NCBI RefSeq assembly: GCF_005869935.1
Contig: NZ_SZQF01000002.1
Location: 248,001 to 312,000 of the forward strand
Length of the DNA stretch: 64,000 nt
Source: Winogradskyella algicola
Lineage (GTDB): Bacteria; Bacteroidota; Bacteroidia; Flavobacteriales; Flavobacteriaceae
Direction of reading: 5' to 3'
The translations under genes and the position numbers were made by a program. Shown here one piece after another: positions 1-7,660 of the stretch (positions within the stretch are counted from its first letter, which is position 1; every line of letters starts with the position of its first letter). The notes beneath the pieces were generated by a model. It did not search any database. It was not told where the DNA came from and saw only the letters and a list, made by a program, of their open reading frames with translations.

Positions 1-23
1 ATTCTTAGTTTACGTTTACTCAT
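1..23 (-). CDS. Partial 5' end, probable aminocarboxymuconate-semialdehyde decarboxylase
   Basis: An ATG on the minus strand at position 23 opens a frame that reads MSKRKLR before the window ends. It lies 65 bp downstream of the 3-hydroxyanthranilate dioxygenase gene in the same direction. From memory, flavobacterial ACMS decarboxylases (amidohydrolase family) begin with a short basic stretch of this kind followed by IN-HSH, and this enzyme is the next step in the pathway encoded alongside. Only seven residues are visible, so the call rests mainly on context and could be wrong. Confidence 0.35.
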
Positions 24-88
24 TTGTTTTAGGTGTTACCAAACTTTAGTTTCGGCAATTATTGTATGTTGGTTAGATACTCTTTGGC

Positions 89-580
89 TTATTTCTTAAA
101 TGCTCCTTTTTTAACCATATTTTTATAACGGTCAAAAATAGCAGGCATATCTGTTTCTATATTGTCAAGCATAAATTCTTCTTCATAAATCAAACTTGTG
201 TCCTCATCAGAGTACCACTGTAATTTATCCATAACACCTTCTGGTCTTGGATATTCGATAACCAAACCAACTGTATTTGCGCTACGTTGAGGTGAATGCG
301 GTACTTTTGGTGGTAACACAAAAATCTCACCTTCTCTTATGTGGATATCCTTTGACTCACCATCTTCAATCACTTTTAAAACCATATCACCTTCAATTTG
401 ATAGAAAAATTCAGGTGTTTCATTATAGTGATAATCTTGTCTGTCGTTTGGTCCACCAACAACCATAACAATAACATCGGCATCTTTCCAAACCACTTTG
501 TTTCCCACAGGTGGCTTTAATAAGTGACGGTTTTCTTCAATCCATGCTTTAAAGTTAATTGGTGGAAATAATTTGCTCAT
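89..580 (-). CDS. nbaC: 3-hydroxyanthranilate 3,4-dioxygenase
   Basis: This cytosolic cupin ring-opens 3-hydroxyanthranilate to 2-amino-3-carboxymuconate semialdehyde in the kynurenine route of tryptophan breakdown. The 163-residue protein has the iron ligands at H51, E57 and H95, and the substrate-binding arginines R47 and R99 with E109, all at almost the same positions as in the characterised bacterial enzyme. Most bacterial homologues carry a C-terminal rubredoxin-like site with two CxxC pairs. Here the C-terminal 45 residues contain no cysteine, so the second metal site is absent. It is the last complete gene of the minus-strand kynurenine cluster and probably shares a transcript with the genes upstream. 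The family call is secure. Confidence 0.95.
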   Translation of the reverse strand: MSKLFPPINFKAWIEENRHLLKPPVGNKVVWKDADVIVMVVGGPNDRQDYHYNETPEFFYQIEGDMVLKVIEDGESKDIHIREGEIFVLPPKVPHSPQRSANTVGLVIEYPRPEGVMDKLQWYSDEDTSLIYEEEFMLDNIETDMPAIFDRYKNMVKKGAFKK

Positions 581-710
581 AATAAAAGCCCCTTTTTAAT
601 TTCCCTACTTCGATTACGCTCAGTACAAGCTGGGAAAAACTCATCCGGGAATAGAGTTTTGTTATAAAATAATTATTGGTATAAAGATATGGTATTTTTT
701 GCTCAATCTA

Positions 711-740
711 TTCCTTCCTTTTGGGAAGGTTAGGATGGGC
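711..740 (+). repeat. Dispersed palindromic repeat, type B, copy 1
   Basis: The copy contains a ccttcc/ggaagg hairpin followed by taggatgggc. It lies immediately downstream of the SDR gene, in opposite orientation to the copy at 1532-1561 on the gene's other side. Related copies are at 2076-2105 and 8377-8407. Confidence 0.75.
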
Positions 741-742
741 AA

Positions 743-1525
743 TTATAAACTTTTTGTTCTACCACCATCAACCGGAAGGTTAATTCCGTTAATATAACTC
801 GCCTTTTCACTTGCTAAAAAAGTAATTGCAGCAGCTAATTCTTCTGGTTTTGCAAATCGTTTTGCTGGTATAGCGCTTTTCATGGCGTTAGCAGATTCTT
901 CTTCTGTCTTACCACTTTTAGCACTTTTGTTTTTAATGATTTCGGTTAAACGTTCTGTTCCAGTTGCACCAGGTAATAGATTGTTTACAGTAATGCCAAA
1001 TTGTCCAAGCTCGTTAGCCAAGGTTTTACTCCAGTTGGCTACAGCACCACGAATGGTATTGCTTACACCAAGTCCGTCTAATGGCTGTTTTACAGATGTT
1101 GAAATCACATTAATTATACGTCCATATTCTTCAGCTTTCATAAACGGAACAATAGCTTGAGCTAATACATGATTACATTTTAAATGCTGTGTAAAAGCGC
1201 TTTCAAATTCTTCAATTTTTGCATTAAAAACTGGTCCGCCAGCTGGTCCGCCAGTGTTGTTTACTAATACATGAAATCCGTGATTGTTTTTAATATAGCT
1301 TTCAACTTTTTCTTTTAATTCCATCGGATTAGAAAAATCGGCTACGATATAATCGTGGTTTCTGTGTTTTGGCAGTTCAGCTAAAACTGCCTTTAGCTTG
1401 TCTTCGTTTCTTGCAACTAGTGTAATATTTACACCTTCTTCGGCTAAAGCTAAAGCAGTTGCTTTACCAATACCTGCTGTGCTACCACAAACTAGTGCGT
1501 ATTTGTTGTTTAGTTTTAAGTCCAT
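743..1525 (-). CDS. SDR-family protein with atypical active site
   Basis: This is a short-chain dehydrogenase/reductase-like protein of 260 residues in the kynurenine operon. The ATG at 1525 is preferred over the upstream ATG at 1564, because residues before it would be encoded by a dispersed repeat and the domain starts cleanly at MDLKL. The nucleotide-binding motif GSTAGIG (residues 14-20) and the NNTGG motif (89-93) are present. The usual YxxxK catalytic pair is not: by alignment to ordinary 3-oxoacyl-ACP reductases the Tyr position is Ser155 and the Lys position is Arg159, inside GVSNTIRG. I recall an SDR subgroup labelled BKR-like that lacks a proper tetrad and has this SN-R pattern. Its substrate is unknown; being between the dehydrogenase and the dioxygenase suggests a role in the muconate branch. 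A classical reductase activity is doubtful. Confidence 0.85.
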   Translation of the reverse strand: MDLKLNNKYALVCGSTAGIGKATALALAEEGVNITLVARNEDKLKAVLAELPKHRNHDYIVADFSNPMELKEKVESYIKNNHGFHVLVNNTGGPAGGPVFNAKIEEFESAFTQHLKCNHVLAQAIVPFMKAEEYGRIINVISTSVKQPLDGLGVSNTIRGAVANWSKTLANELGQFGITVNNLLPGATGTERLTEIIKNKSAKSGKTEEESANAMKSAIPAKRFAKPEELAAAITFLASEKASYINGINLPVDGGRTKSL

Positions 1526-1531
1526 AAAAAA

Positions 1532-1561
1532 GCCCATCCTAACCTTCCCAAAGGGAAGGAA
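1532..1561 (-). repeat. Dispersed palindromic repeat, type B, copy 2
   Basis: It reads gcccatcctaacc followed by a ttccc-aaa-gggaa hairpin and is the reverse complement of the copy at 711-740, so the SDR gene is bounded by inverted copies. It lies in the leader of the SDR gene and adds an apparent 13-codon N-terminal extension to that frame. Confidence 0.75.
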
Positions 1562-1606
1562 CACTTAACTGGGTAATTAAGTGTTTTTAGATTATATACG
1601 TTTTAA

Positions 1607-2047
1607 TCACTTTACACTATTACTTTCGTATTCATTTTGTCTTTCTGATTTAATAAAATAACTTATTTTCTCACTTAAGACAATAAAAATTAATACGACA
1701 GCTATTGTTTTATCAACATACCAAAAATGATATACTAATGCACCAATAATAAAAGGTTGAATAAAAGTTGTAATTTTATTTATGACTCTAAATAATGATT
1801 TAATTGAATCGGGTAATTTTGAAGTTACTTTTTTTCCAAATGATTTAATTAATAAATTCAAAAAATATGTTGAAACGTAGATTAACAATAGTATAGTTAC
1901 TATTGCTCCAACAGTTAGAAAGTCACTAAAATTATTTTTTATAAATAAATCGATTAGAGACTTAATACAAAATAACATTATAAAAATAAATAAGATAGGT
2001 CTTAAATATTTTTTCCAAATATCAAATAAGAAATCTTTTCTAGTCAA
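1607..2047 (-). CDS. Unknown four-helix membrane protein
   Basis: I do not recognise this 146-residue protein. It has about four hydrophobic segments, near residues 16-36, 44-67, 92-110 and 112-133, with basic loops between them, and a polar C-terminus. It looks like a small inner-membrane protein with no visible enzymatic motif. It interrupts the kynurenine operon between the aldehyde dehydrogenase and SDR genes, is markedly more AT-rich than its neighbours, and is bounded by type B repeats at 1532-1561 and 2076-2105. These features suggest it was inserted later and is not part of the pathway, although a transporter accessory role cannot be excluded. It is coding rather than spurious because the frame spans the whole gap and starts with ATG. 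Confidence 0.65.
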   Translation of the reverse strand: MTRKDFLFDIWKKYLRPILFIFIMLFCIKSLIDLFIKNNFSDFLTVGAIVTILLLIYVSTYFLNLLIKSFGKKVTSKLPDSIKSLFRVINKITTFIQPFIIGALVYHFWYVDKTIAVVLIFIVLSEKISYFIKSERQNEYESNSVK

Positions 2048-2075
2048 ATTTTATATTTTAATTACTTCTTTCAGT

Positions 2076-2105
2076 TTCTTCCCTTTGGGAAGACGGAAGA
2101 TGGGC
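2076..2105 (+). repeat. Dispersed palindromic repeat, type B, copy 3
   Basis: It carries the hairpin ttccc-ttt-gggaa followed by gacggaagatgggc, a diverged copy in the same orientation as the one at 711-740. It lies between the membrane-protein gene and the aldehyde dehydrogenase gene. Confidence 0.65.
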
Positions 2106-2107
2106 TT

Positions 2108-3547
2108 CTAGTATTTTATACATACATTCTTAGCCTCAGTAAAAAAGCGTAAAGCTTCAAAACCACCTTCGCGACCAACTCCACTTGCTTTTACTCCGCC
2201 AAAAGGTGTACGTAAATCGCGCATCATCCAAGTATTTACCCAAACGATGCCTGCCTGAAGTTGGTTGCTCATTCGCATCGTGCGTTTTAGGTTATTTGTC
2301 CAAAGCGTTGCCGATAATCCGTATTTTACTTTGTTAGCCATCTCTAAAACGTCGTCTTCAGTTTTAAATGGCATAATGGTAACTACTGGACCAAAAATTT
2401 CTTCTTGATTAACACGACAATCGTCTGTTTGAACTTCAATAACTGTTGGTTGTAAATAGTAACCGTTTTCATAGTCTTCAACAGTGACTTCGTTTCCACC
2501 ACATAAAATAGTTGCACCTTCTTCTTTAGCAATTTCGATGTAGCTTTTCACCTTTTCAAGATGCGGTTTTGAAACTAATGCTCCAATGTTTGTGTCTTTT
2601 TCAGAAGGATGACCAACTTTCAACTCTTTTACTTTGTTTACAAAGTCTGTTTTGAATCTATCGTAAATAGTTTCCTCTACAAAAATTCGACTTCCGCATA
2701 AACAAATCTGACCTTGATTAGCAAACGACGAGCGTACCGCTGTGTTCAACATATCATCATAATCGCAATCGGCAAAGATGATGTTTGGGTTTTTTCCTCC
2801 TAATTCTAAAGATAATTTTTTAAACATTGGTGCGGCAACTTTGGCAATATGTGCACCAGTTGCAGTTCCGCCAGTAAAACTAATGGCTTTGATATTTGGA
2901 TGCTCTACGATTGCCTGACCAGTCGTGGTGCCTAAACCGTGAACAATATTCAATACGCCTTTAGGTAAGCCAGCTTCATTACAAATTTCGCCTAACAAAT
3001 ACGCTGTCATTGGTGTGACTTCGCTTGGTTTGGCAACGACACAATTACCTGCTGCGATTGCTGGTGCGATTTTCCAAGTAAAAAGGTACAAGGGTAAATT
3101 CCATGGACTTATGCAGCCTACAACACCAATAGGTTGGCGTAAAGTATAATTTACAGCGTTTTGACCAACGCTTTCGTGGCTTTCGCTTGCAAATTGTGTA
3201 ATGGCATTTCCGAAAAACCTGAAATTACTTGCTGCTCTTGGTATATCAACCATTTTGGCGAGACTTATGGGTTTTCCGTTGTCCTTACTTTCGGCTTCAG
3301 CAAAACGGTCTAAATTGGCTTCTAATAATTCTGAAATTTTAATTAGAATTCTGCTTCGTTCTTCTAATGTAGTATGACTCCAGCTTGGAAAAGCAAATTG
3401 TGCAGCTTTATAGGCTTGCTCTACATCGTCCTTTGATGAGTTTGGGATTTGCCCATAGACTTCACCGTTTGAAGGGTTGTAGTTATCAATCCACTGATTA
3501 CTTTCTGGATTTACGAATTCGCCGTTTATGTAGTTTTGAATATTCAT
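2108..3547 (-). CDS. Aldehyde dehydrogenase, probable 2-aminomuconate semialdehyde dehydrogenase
   Basis: This NAD-dependent aldehyde dehydrogenase has 479 residues, the normal family length. The proton-relay Asn in SPWN is N150, the general base in LELGG is E248, and the nucleophile is C282 in the GQICLC motif, with a second cysteine at 284. The glycine motif FTGGTATG is at residues 224-231. The pattern fits the ALDH8/AmnC-type group that oxidises 2-aminomuconate semialdehyde to 2-aminomuconate. The pathway assignment comes from its neighbours: RidA-type deaminase 66 bp upstream, kmo and kynU beyond it and the ring-cleaving dioxygenase downstream. Other 2-hydroxymuconate-type semialdehydes are possible substrates. 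Confidence 0.88.
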   Translation of the reverse strand: MNIQNYINGEFVNPESNQWIDNYNPSNGEVYGQIPNSSKDDVEQAYKAAQFAFPSWSHTTLEERSRILIKISELLEANLDRFAEAESKDNGKPISLAKMVDIPRAASNFRFFGNAITQFASESHESVGQNAVNYTLRQPIGVVGCISPWNLPLYLFTWKIAPAIAAGNCVVAKPSEVTPMTAYLLGEICNEAGLPKGVLNIVHGLGTTTGQAIVEHPNIKAISFTGGTATGAHIAKVAAPMFKKLSLELGGKNPNIIFADCDYDDMLNTAVRSSFANQGQICLCGSRIFVEETIYDRFKTDFVNKVKELKVGHPSEKDTNIGALVSKPHLEKVKSYIEIAKEEGATILCGGNEVTVEDYENGYYLQPTVIEVQTDDCRVNQEEIFGPVVTIMPFKTEDDVLEMANKVKYGLSATLWTNNLKRTMRMSNQLQAGIVWVNTWMMRDLRTPFGGVKASGVGREGGFEALRFFTEAKNVCIKY

Positions 3548-3613
3548 TATGTTAAATAGATGTTAGACCCAAGAGTCAAGAATCAAGACAGATTAGTCTT
3601 GTGTCTTGGTTCA

Positions 3614-4030
3614 TTAATCTTTTTTCAAATACGCCATCACCTTAATCTCAACCAACAGATCTGGATGCGGTAATTGGTGTACAGCAACGGTTGTTCTTGT
3701 TGGTCCAGTTTCTTTTTCAAAAAACTCAGCGTAGGCTTTGTTGTAGCCTGCAAAATCGTTCATGTTTACTAAAAATGTGGTCACATCAACCACGTCTTTT
3801 AGACTTGCTCCAACGGTTTGTAAATTTTTATCGATATTTTTTAAAACTTCTTTGGTTTGAACTTCGATATCTAATTTTTTAGTATTCATTTCGTCAATAA
3901 GTTCTACACCAGCAATCGTATTGTCTGCGCGTCTTGAGCTGGTTCCTGAAACGAAAATGAAATCGCCTACCACTTTTACGTGTGGATATGCGCCTCTTGG
4001 TGTTACTTTAGTTCCTGCGTTTGTATTCAT
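3614..4030 (-). CDS. RidA-family protein, probable 2-aminomuconate deaminase
   Basis: This 138-residue protein belongs to the RidA/YjgF/UK114 family of enamine/imine deaminases. The N-terminal [17 protein letters not shown] and the C-terminal [17 protein letters not shown] blocks are typical. In the 2-nitrobenzoate and kynurenine pathways a RidA relative (NbaF/AmnD) hydrolyses 2-aminomuconate to 4-oxalocrotonate with release of ammonia, and the place of this gene between the aldehyde dehydrogenase and kmo fits that role better than generic RidA housekeeping. The substrate is inferred from context. Confidence 0.82.
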   Translation of the reverse strand: MNTNAGTKVTPRGAYPHVKVVGDFIFVSGTSSRRADNTIAGVELIDEMNTKKLDIEVQTKEVLKNIDKNLQTVGASLKDVVDVTTFLVNMNDFAGYNKAYAEFFEKETGPTRTTVAVHQLPHPDLLVEIKVMAYLKKD

Positions 4031-4050
4031 AATGATCGCCTCTCTGAATT

Positions 4051-4073
4051 GTCACACTGAGCCTGTCGAAGTG
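4051..4073. repeat. Dispersed repeat, type A (gagcctgtcgaag), copy 1
   Basis: This short intergenic repeat reads gtcacactgagc-ctgtcgaagtg. It is a diverged inverted relative of the copies with core tcgactgcgctc at 4141-4164, 5669-5693 and 27953-27976. It lies upstream of the RidA gene. Confidence 0.65.
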
Positions 4074-4140
4074 TTGATTCAGAATCTATTTTTATAATTA
4101 TTGGGCCATATTGAGGCAATAAAGCTGTCTTTTGGATAGA

Positions 4141-4164
4141 CTTCTCGACTGCGCTCGAAGTGAC
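4141..4164. repeat. Dispersed repeat, type A (tcgactgcgctcga), copy 2
   Basis: The core is a near palindrome, tcgactgcgctcga, followed by agtgac. It sits between kmo and the RidA gene, about 65 bp from copy 1 and in opposite orientation. The 176-bp gap between these two genes is largely made of the two copies. Confidence 0.7.
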
Positions 4165-4205
4165 AATTTATTCTTGTTTTAAAAGATTCCTGCTTTCGCA
4201 GGAAT

Positions 4206-5624
4206 TTAATGATGCATTGTTTTTGCAACGTTGTCATCATCAATAATATCGTTAGTTTTTTCTTGTACTTTTTGTAAAGCCTTTTCTAATTGCTCATTGG
4301 TCATATCTGTTGTTATCGATATCTCGTTATCTGCAATCATGTTTAAAATGGCTTTGTCTTGCGCACGACCTTTAGTCATGGCTTCATGATAACCAATATT
4401 TTCATTAAATGTTACCATTGAGTATTTTGAAAAATAGTCCTCTGGAAAATGCTTTTCTAATTGCACTTCTAGCTGACGTTTTTTCTTGAACATTGGATTA
4501 GCAACGTGATCTCGCATTTCGTAATAATTCTCTTGAGCTAATTCGCCAATAGCATCTGCATCTGCTTTTCTTACGTTTTGATATGTTTTGAAAATCGTTT
4601 CCCAGTCGCCTTCGTGCTTATCGATAACACTATCTAGAACTGCAACATCTTCAAAAGATGCATTCATCCCTTGACCATAAAACGGAACAACAGCGTGCGC
4701 TGCGTCACCTAAAATTAAGGTGTTGCCTTTATAATACCATGGTGAACACTTAATAGTACCCAAAGGTCCCGTTGGATTGTTAGCAAATTCATATGCTATG
4801 TTTGGAATTAAAGCCAATGCATCTGGAAATTGCGCTTGAAAAAAGGCTCTAATCTTGTCTTCTGTATCTAGATCTTTGAAATTATACTCGCCTTCTTCAT
4901 GACTTAAAAATAAGGTTACGGTGAAACTTCCATCTAAATTTGGTAAGGCAATTAACATATAACCACCTCTTGGCCAAATATGTAAATAATCTTTGCTTAT
5001 TTGATGGCTTCCGTCTTTTGCTGCAGGAATTTCTAACTCTTTATAACCATGGGTTAAAAAATTCTGAGAAAAACTAAATAAGAATTTACGTTGTAAAAAG
5101 TAGCTTTTTCTTAATTCTGAACCCGCTCCATCGGCACCAAATATAACGTCTGCAGTGACGTTAAAGGTTTCTTTTGTATTTCGGTTTGTAAAATGAACAG
5201 TATTGGTATCTAAATCTACCGTTTCACATTCGGTATTAAAATGAATGGTGAGATTGTCGTATGTATCGGCTTCGGTTAATAGCATTCCGTTTAAATCGCC
5301 TCTTGAAATTGAGTTGATGTATTCGTTATCGCGACCAGAATAGTTGGACGCAAAGGTATTACCTTCGGTATCGTGCATGAGTCTGCCTTTCATTGGGATA
5401 CATATCTCACGCGCTTTATCTTCAACATTAGCTAAACGTAAGGCTTTGAATCCGCGATCTGATAAAGCAAGATTGATAGAACGACCTGCGGAAATATCTG
5501 TTGTGCGTAGATCTGGTCTACTTTCGTAAACATTGACATTATATCCTCTTTGTGCTAATCGTAATGCTAAAAGTGAGCCGCATAAACCTGCACCAATGAT
5601 TAATATGTTTTCTTTTTGTTTCAT
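4206..5624 (-). CDS. kmo: Kynurenine 3-monooxygenase
   Basis: This FAD-dependent hydroxylase converts kynurenine to 3-hydroxykynurenine using NADPH and oxygen. The 472-residue protein has the Rossmann motif GAGLCG at residues 11-16, the GADGAGS block at 163-169 that binds FAD and NADPH in this flavoprotein class, and the second FAD motif GDAAH at 306-310 followed by VPFYGQGMNASFED, which is highly characteristic of KMO. The C-terminal part is helical and replaces the membrane anchor of the eukaryotic enzyme. It lies downstream of kynU with a 70-bp gap that contains a type A repeat. Confidence 0.96.
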   Translation of the reverse strand: MKQKENILIIGAGLCGSLLALRLAQRGYNVNVYESRPDLRTTDISAGRSINLALSDRGFKALRLANVEDKAREICIPMKGRLMHDTEGNTFASNYSGRDNEYINSISRGDLNGMLLTEADTYDNLTIHFNTECETVDLDTNTVHFTNRNTKETFNVTADVIFGADGAGSELRKSYFLQRKFLFSFSQNFLTHGYKELEIPAAKDGSHQISKDYLHIWPRGGYMLIALPNLDGSFTVTLFLSHEEGEYNFKDLDTEDKIRAFFQAQFPDALALIPNIAYEFANNPTGPLGTIKCSPWYYKGNTLILGDAAHAVVPFYGQGMNASFEDVAVLDSVIDKHEGDWETIFKTYQNVRKADADAIGELAQENYYEMRDHVANPMFKKKRQLEVQLEKHFPEDYFSKYSMVTFNENIGYHEAMTKGRAQDKAILNMIADNEISITTDMTNEQLEKALQKVQEKTNDIIDDDNVAKTMHH

Positions 5625-5668
5625 TATTTTTGTTGTCTGGTTGAGCCCAGTAGAGACCTTTTTATGAC

Positions 5669-5693
5669 CTCTCGACTGCGCTCGAGATGACAG
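5669..5693. repeat. Dispersed repeat, type A, copy 3
   Basis: It reads tctcgactgcgctcgagatgac, with a perfect palindromic ctcgactgcgctcgag-like core. It lies directly after the stop codon of kynU and before kmo. Confidence 0.7.
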
Positions 5694-5694
5694 T

Positions 5695-6963
5695 TTAATT
5701 TAAAATTTCTTTCAACTTTTCTACCATTCTAAACACATCTTCAAAACTGTTGTAAAATGGTACTGGTGCACAACGGATCACATCAGGTTCGCGCCAATCA
5801 CTTATAACACCTGCATCAGTAAGTTTTTGGTGGAGTGATTTATCTGCATTTAAAACTTGAATAGATAGCTGACAACCTCGTTCCTCAGGGTTAGATGGAG
5901 TAATGATTCTTATAACATCTTCACCTAACTGTTGCAACAAAAACTCAAAATAACTTGTCAGTTTTTTAGATTTTTCTGTGAGTTTATCCATCCCAACTTC
6001 GTTAAACATATCTAATGATGCCTTAATTGCCGCCATTGATAAAATAGGTGGATTACTCAGCTGCCAACCTTCGGCTCCAGGCAATACATCGAACTCATGA
6101 CGCATATTGAAACGCGTTTCTTTATTATGGCTCCACCAGCCTGCAAAGCGGTTTAAGCTTTTATCATAAGCGTGTCGCTCGTGTACAAAACAACCTGATA
6201 AACTTCCTGGTCCAGAATTTAAATATTTGTAGGTACACCATACCGCAAAATCAGCACCAGAATTATGCAAGTCTAATTTTACATTTCCTGCGCCATGTGC
6301 ACAGTCGAAACCAACCATACAACCGTGGCTATGACCTAATTTGGCAATGCGTTTTAGATCGAAATACTGCCCAGTGTAATAGTTAACTCCACCAATCATT
6401 ATTAACGCTATTTCATTACCATGAGTTTCAAGAATTTGTTCTAAATCCTCATATTTAAGCAACTCTTCGCCTGTCCTTGGCTTCCATAACAACAATCCTT
6501 CCTTATCATCAAAACCATGATGACGTAATTGTGACTCTACTGCATATTTATCAGATGGAAATGCATCACTTTCTATTAAAATTTTATAACGTTTTTTTGT
6601 TGGCTTGTAAAAAGACGCCATCATAAAATGTAGGTTTGCCGTTAACGAGTTCATAGTAACCACTTCGATAGGTTTTGCTCCTACTAATTTTGCTGAAGCT
6701 TCTGTTAAAAACTCATGATAAGGCATCCATGGATTTTTAGCATGTGTATGTCCTTCAACCCCTAGATTTGCCCAATCCTCTAATTCTTGATTTATATAAT
6801 CTTTTGTAGATTTTGGTTGTAATCCAAGAGAATTTCCACATAGATAGATCAGCTCATTTCCGTTCTTATCTTTTGGGATATGAAATTGCTTTCTGTAATG
6901 GGATAAGTTATCTAACTCATCTTGCTGTTTAGCGTATTCTAGGTTAGTTTGAAAGTTGAACAA
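5695..6963 (-). CDS. kynU: Kynureninase
   Basis: This PLP enzyme cleaves 3-hydroxykynurenine (or kynurenine) to 3-hydroxyanthranilate (or anthranilate) and alanine. The 422-residue length is typical. LCGNSLGLQP (residues 41-50) is the kynureninase N-terminal signature, GFDCAHGAGN (218-227) holds the PLP-binding Asp and the conserved His, and the Schiff-base lysine is K246 in CTYKYLNSGPG. It is the first gene of the minus-strand operon and is divergent from the CDGSH gene. The reading starts at 6963, close behind a TATTTTTG box. Confidence 0.96.
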   Translation of the reverse strand: MFNFQTNLEYAKQQDELDNLSHYRKQFHIPKDKNGNELIYLCGNSLGLQPKSTKDYINQELEDWANLGVEGHTHAKNPWMPYHEFLTEASAKLVGAKPIEVVTMNSLTANLHFMMASFYKPTKKRYKILIESDAFPSDKYAVESQLRHHGFDDKEGLLLWKPRTGEELLKYEDLEQILETHGNEIALIMIGGVNYYTGQYFDLKRIAKLGHSHGCMVGFDCAHGAGNVKLDLHNSGADFAVWCTYKYLNSGPGSLSGCFVHERHAYDKSLNRFAGWWSHNKETRFNMRHEFDVLPGAEGWQLSNPPILSMAAIKASLDMFNEVGMDKLTEKSKKLTSYFEFLLQQLGEDVIRIITPSNPEERGCQLSIQVLNADKSLHQKLTDAGVISDWREPDVIRCAPVPFYNSFEDVFRMVEKLKEILN

Positions 6964-6989
6964 TTTGAGATAGATTTATCGGTTTGTAA

Positions 6990-6997
6990 CAAAAATA
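6990..6997 (-). promoter_or_regulatory. Probable -7 box of the kynurenine operon
   Basis: On the minus strand the sequence TATTTTTG matches the Bacteroidota -7 consensus TAnnTTTG and lies 27 bp before the kynU start codon. I do not see a TTG at the expected -33 spacing, so the promoter is plausible but incomplete. Confidence 0.45.
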
Positions 6998-7095
6998 AGG
7001 ATTTAAAGTGTAGTATTAAAAGGCTGATTAAGGATTAAATTTTAGTACCTTTAAAGAAAAAGAGTTTAATTCTAACTTTAAAAATCTAATTACAG

Positions 7096-7515
7096 ATGGG
7101 CAATACAAAAGAATATTCTAACGGCGAAGTCACTGTTGTTTGGGAGGCTGAAAAATGCATTCATTCAGCAATGTGTGTAAAGGGCTTACCAGATGTGTTT
7201 CAACCTAAGGAACGACCTTGGATAAAAATTGATTCAGGCACAACCGACAACATCATTAAAACGGTTAAAAAATGCCCATCAGGAGCACTAAGCTATTATA
7301 TGACTGATAGTGAGGACAAAACTTCAGAGATTTTAGAAACTAAAGTTGAAGTGTTAGAAAACGGTCCGCTATTAATTTACGGCACGCTTAAAGTTACCCA
7401 CAAAGACGGGAAACAAGAAACCAAAAATAAGACTACAGCGTTTTGCCGATGTGGAGCTTCGCAAAATAAGCCCTACTGTGATGGAGCCCATGTTAAACAA
7501 GACTTTAAAGGATAA
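7096..7515 (+). CDS. Fer4_19-CDGSH two-domain iron-sulfur protein
   Basis: This 139-residue protein joins two small iron-sulfur modules. Residues 10-70 resemble the divergent 4Fe-4S mono-cluster domain (Fer4_19 type), with C21, C27 and C60 before PSGAL. Residues 110-135 form a CDGSH (mitoNEET-type) 2Fe-2S site with C117, C119, C128 and H132 in the order CxC-x2-S-x3-P-x-CDGxH. The cellular role is unknown; such proteins are thought to act in electron transfer or iron-sulfur and redox homeostasis. It is transcribed alone, divergently from kynU. A possible -7 box, tacctttaa, lies about 45 bp upstream. Confidence 0.85.
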   Translation: MGNTKEYSNGEVTVVWEAEKCIHSAMCVKGLPDVFQPKERPWIKIDSGTTDNIIKTVKKCPSGALSYYMTDSEDKTSEILETKVEVLENGPLLIYGTLKVTHKDGKQETKNKTTAFCRCGASQNKPYCDGAHVKQDFKG

Positions 7516-7516
7516 A

Positions 7517-7546
7517 AAGCACTTTAGCTTGTAAACTAAAGTGCTT
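7517..7546 (-). terminator. Stem-loop, terminator-like on the minus strand
   Basis: A perfect 11-bp stem (aagcactttag / ctaaagtgctt) with an 8-nt loop begins just after the stop codon of the CDGSH gene. On the plus strand no T-tract follows, while on the minus strand the stem is followed by tttttatcc, so it may end transcription of the lipoprotein gene at 7661-8341 or act in both directions. Confidence 0.5.
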
Positions 7547-7552
7547 GAATAT

Positions 7553-7626
7553 ATATAGACGCCAAAAGGCGGAAAATGTAAGCTATACGTTCTAAGTCGT
7601 AATGACTCACGTGAAACTTACATTAT
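7553..7626. other. Structured intergenic element
   Basis: Two further inverted repeats follow the stem-loop at 7517-7546: a small one, cgcc-aaaa-ggcg, near 7560-7571, and an outer pair aatgtaag / cttacatt spanning 7574-7624. Its reverse complement shares atgtaagtttcac followed by agaac-tata with the region at 29021-29045. The function is unknown. Confidence 0.4.
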
Positions 7627-7660
7627 AGATTACAAAAGTAATGCCAAAATTTTAATCTCT

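Noticed and set aside
882..1160. Open frame antisense to the SDR gene
   Set aside because: It lies wholly inside a recognised gene and its product has no family resemblance; the same applies to other antisense frames, for example in lipA, nqrF, tamL and pnp.
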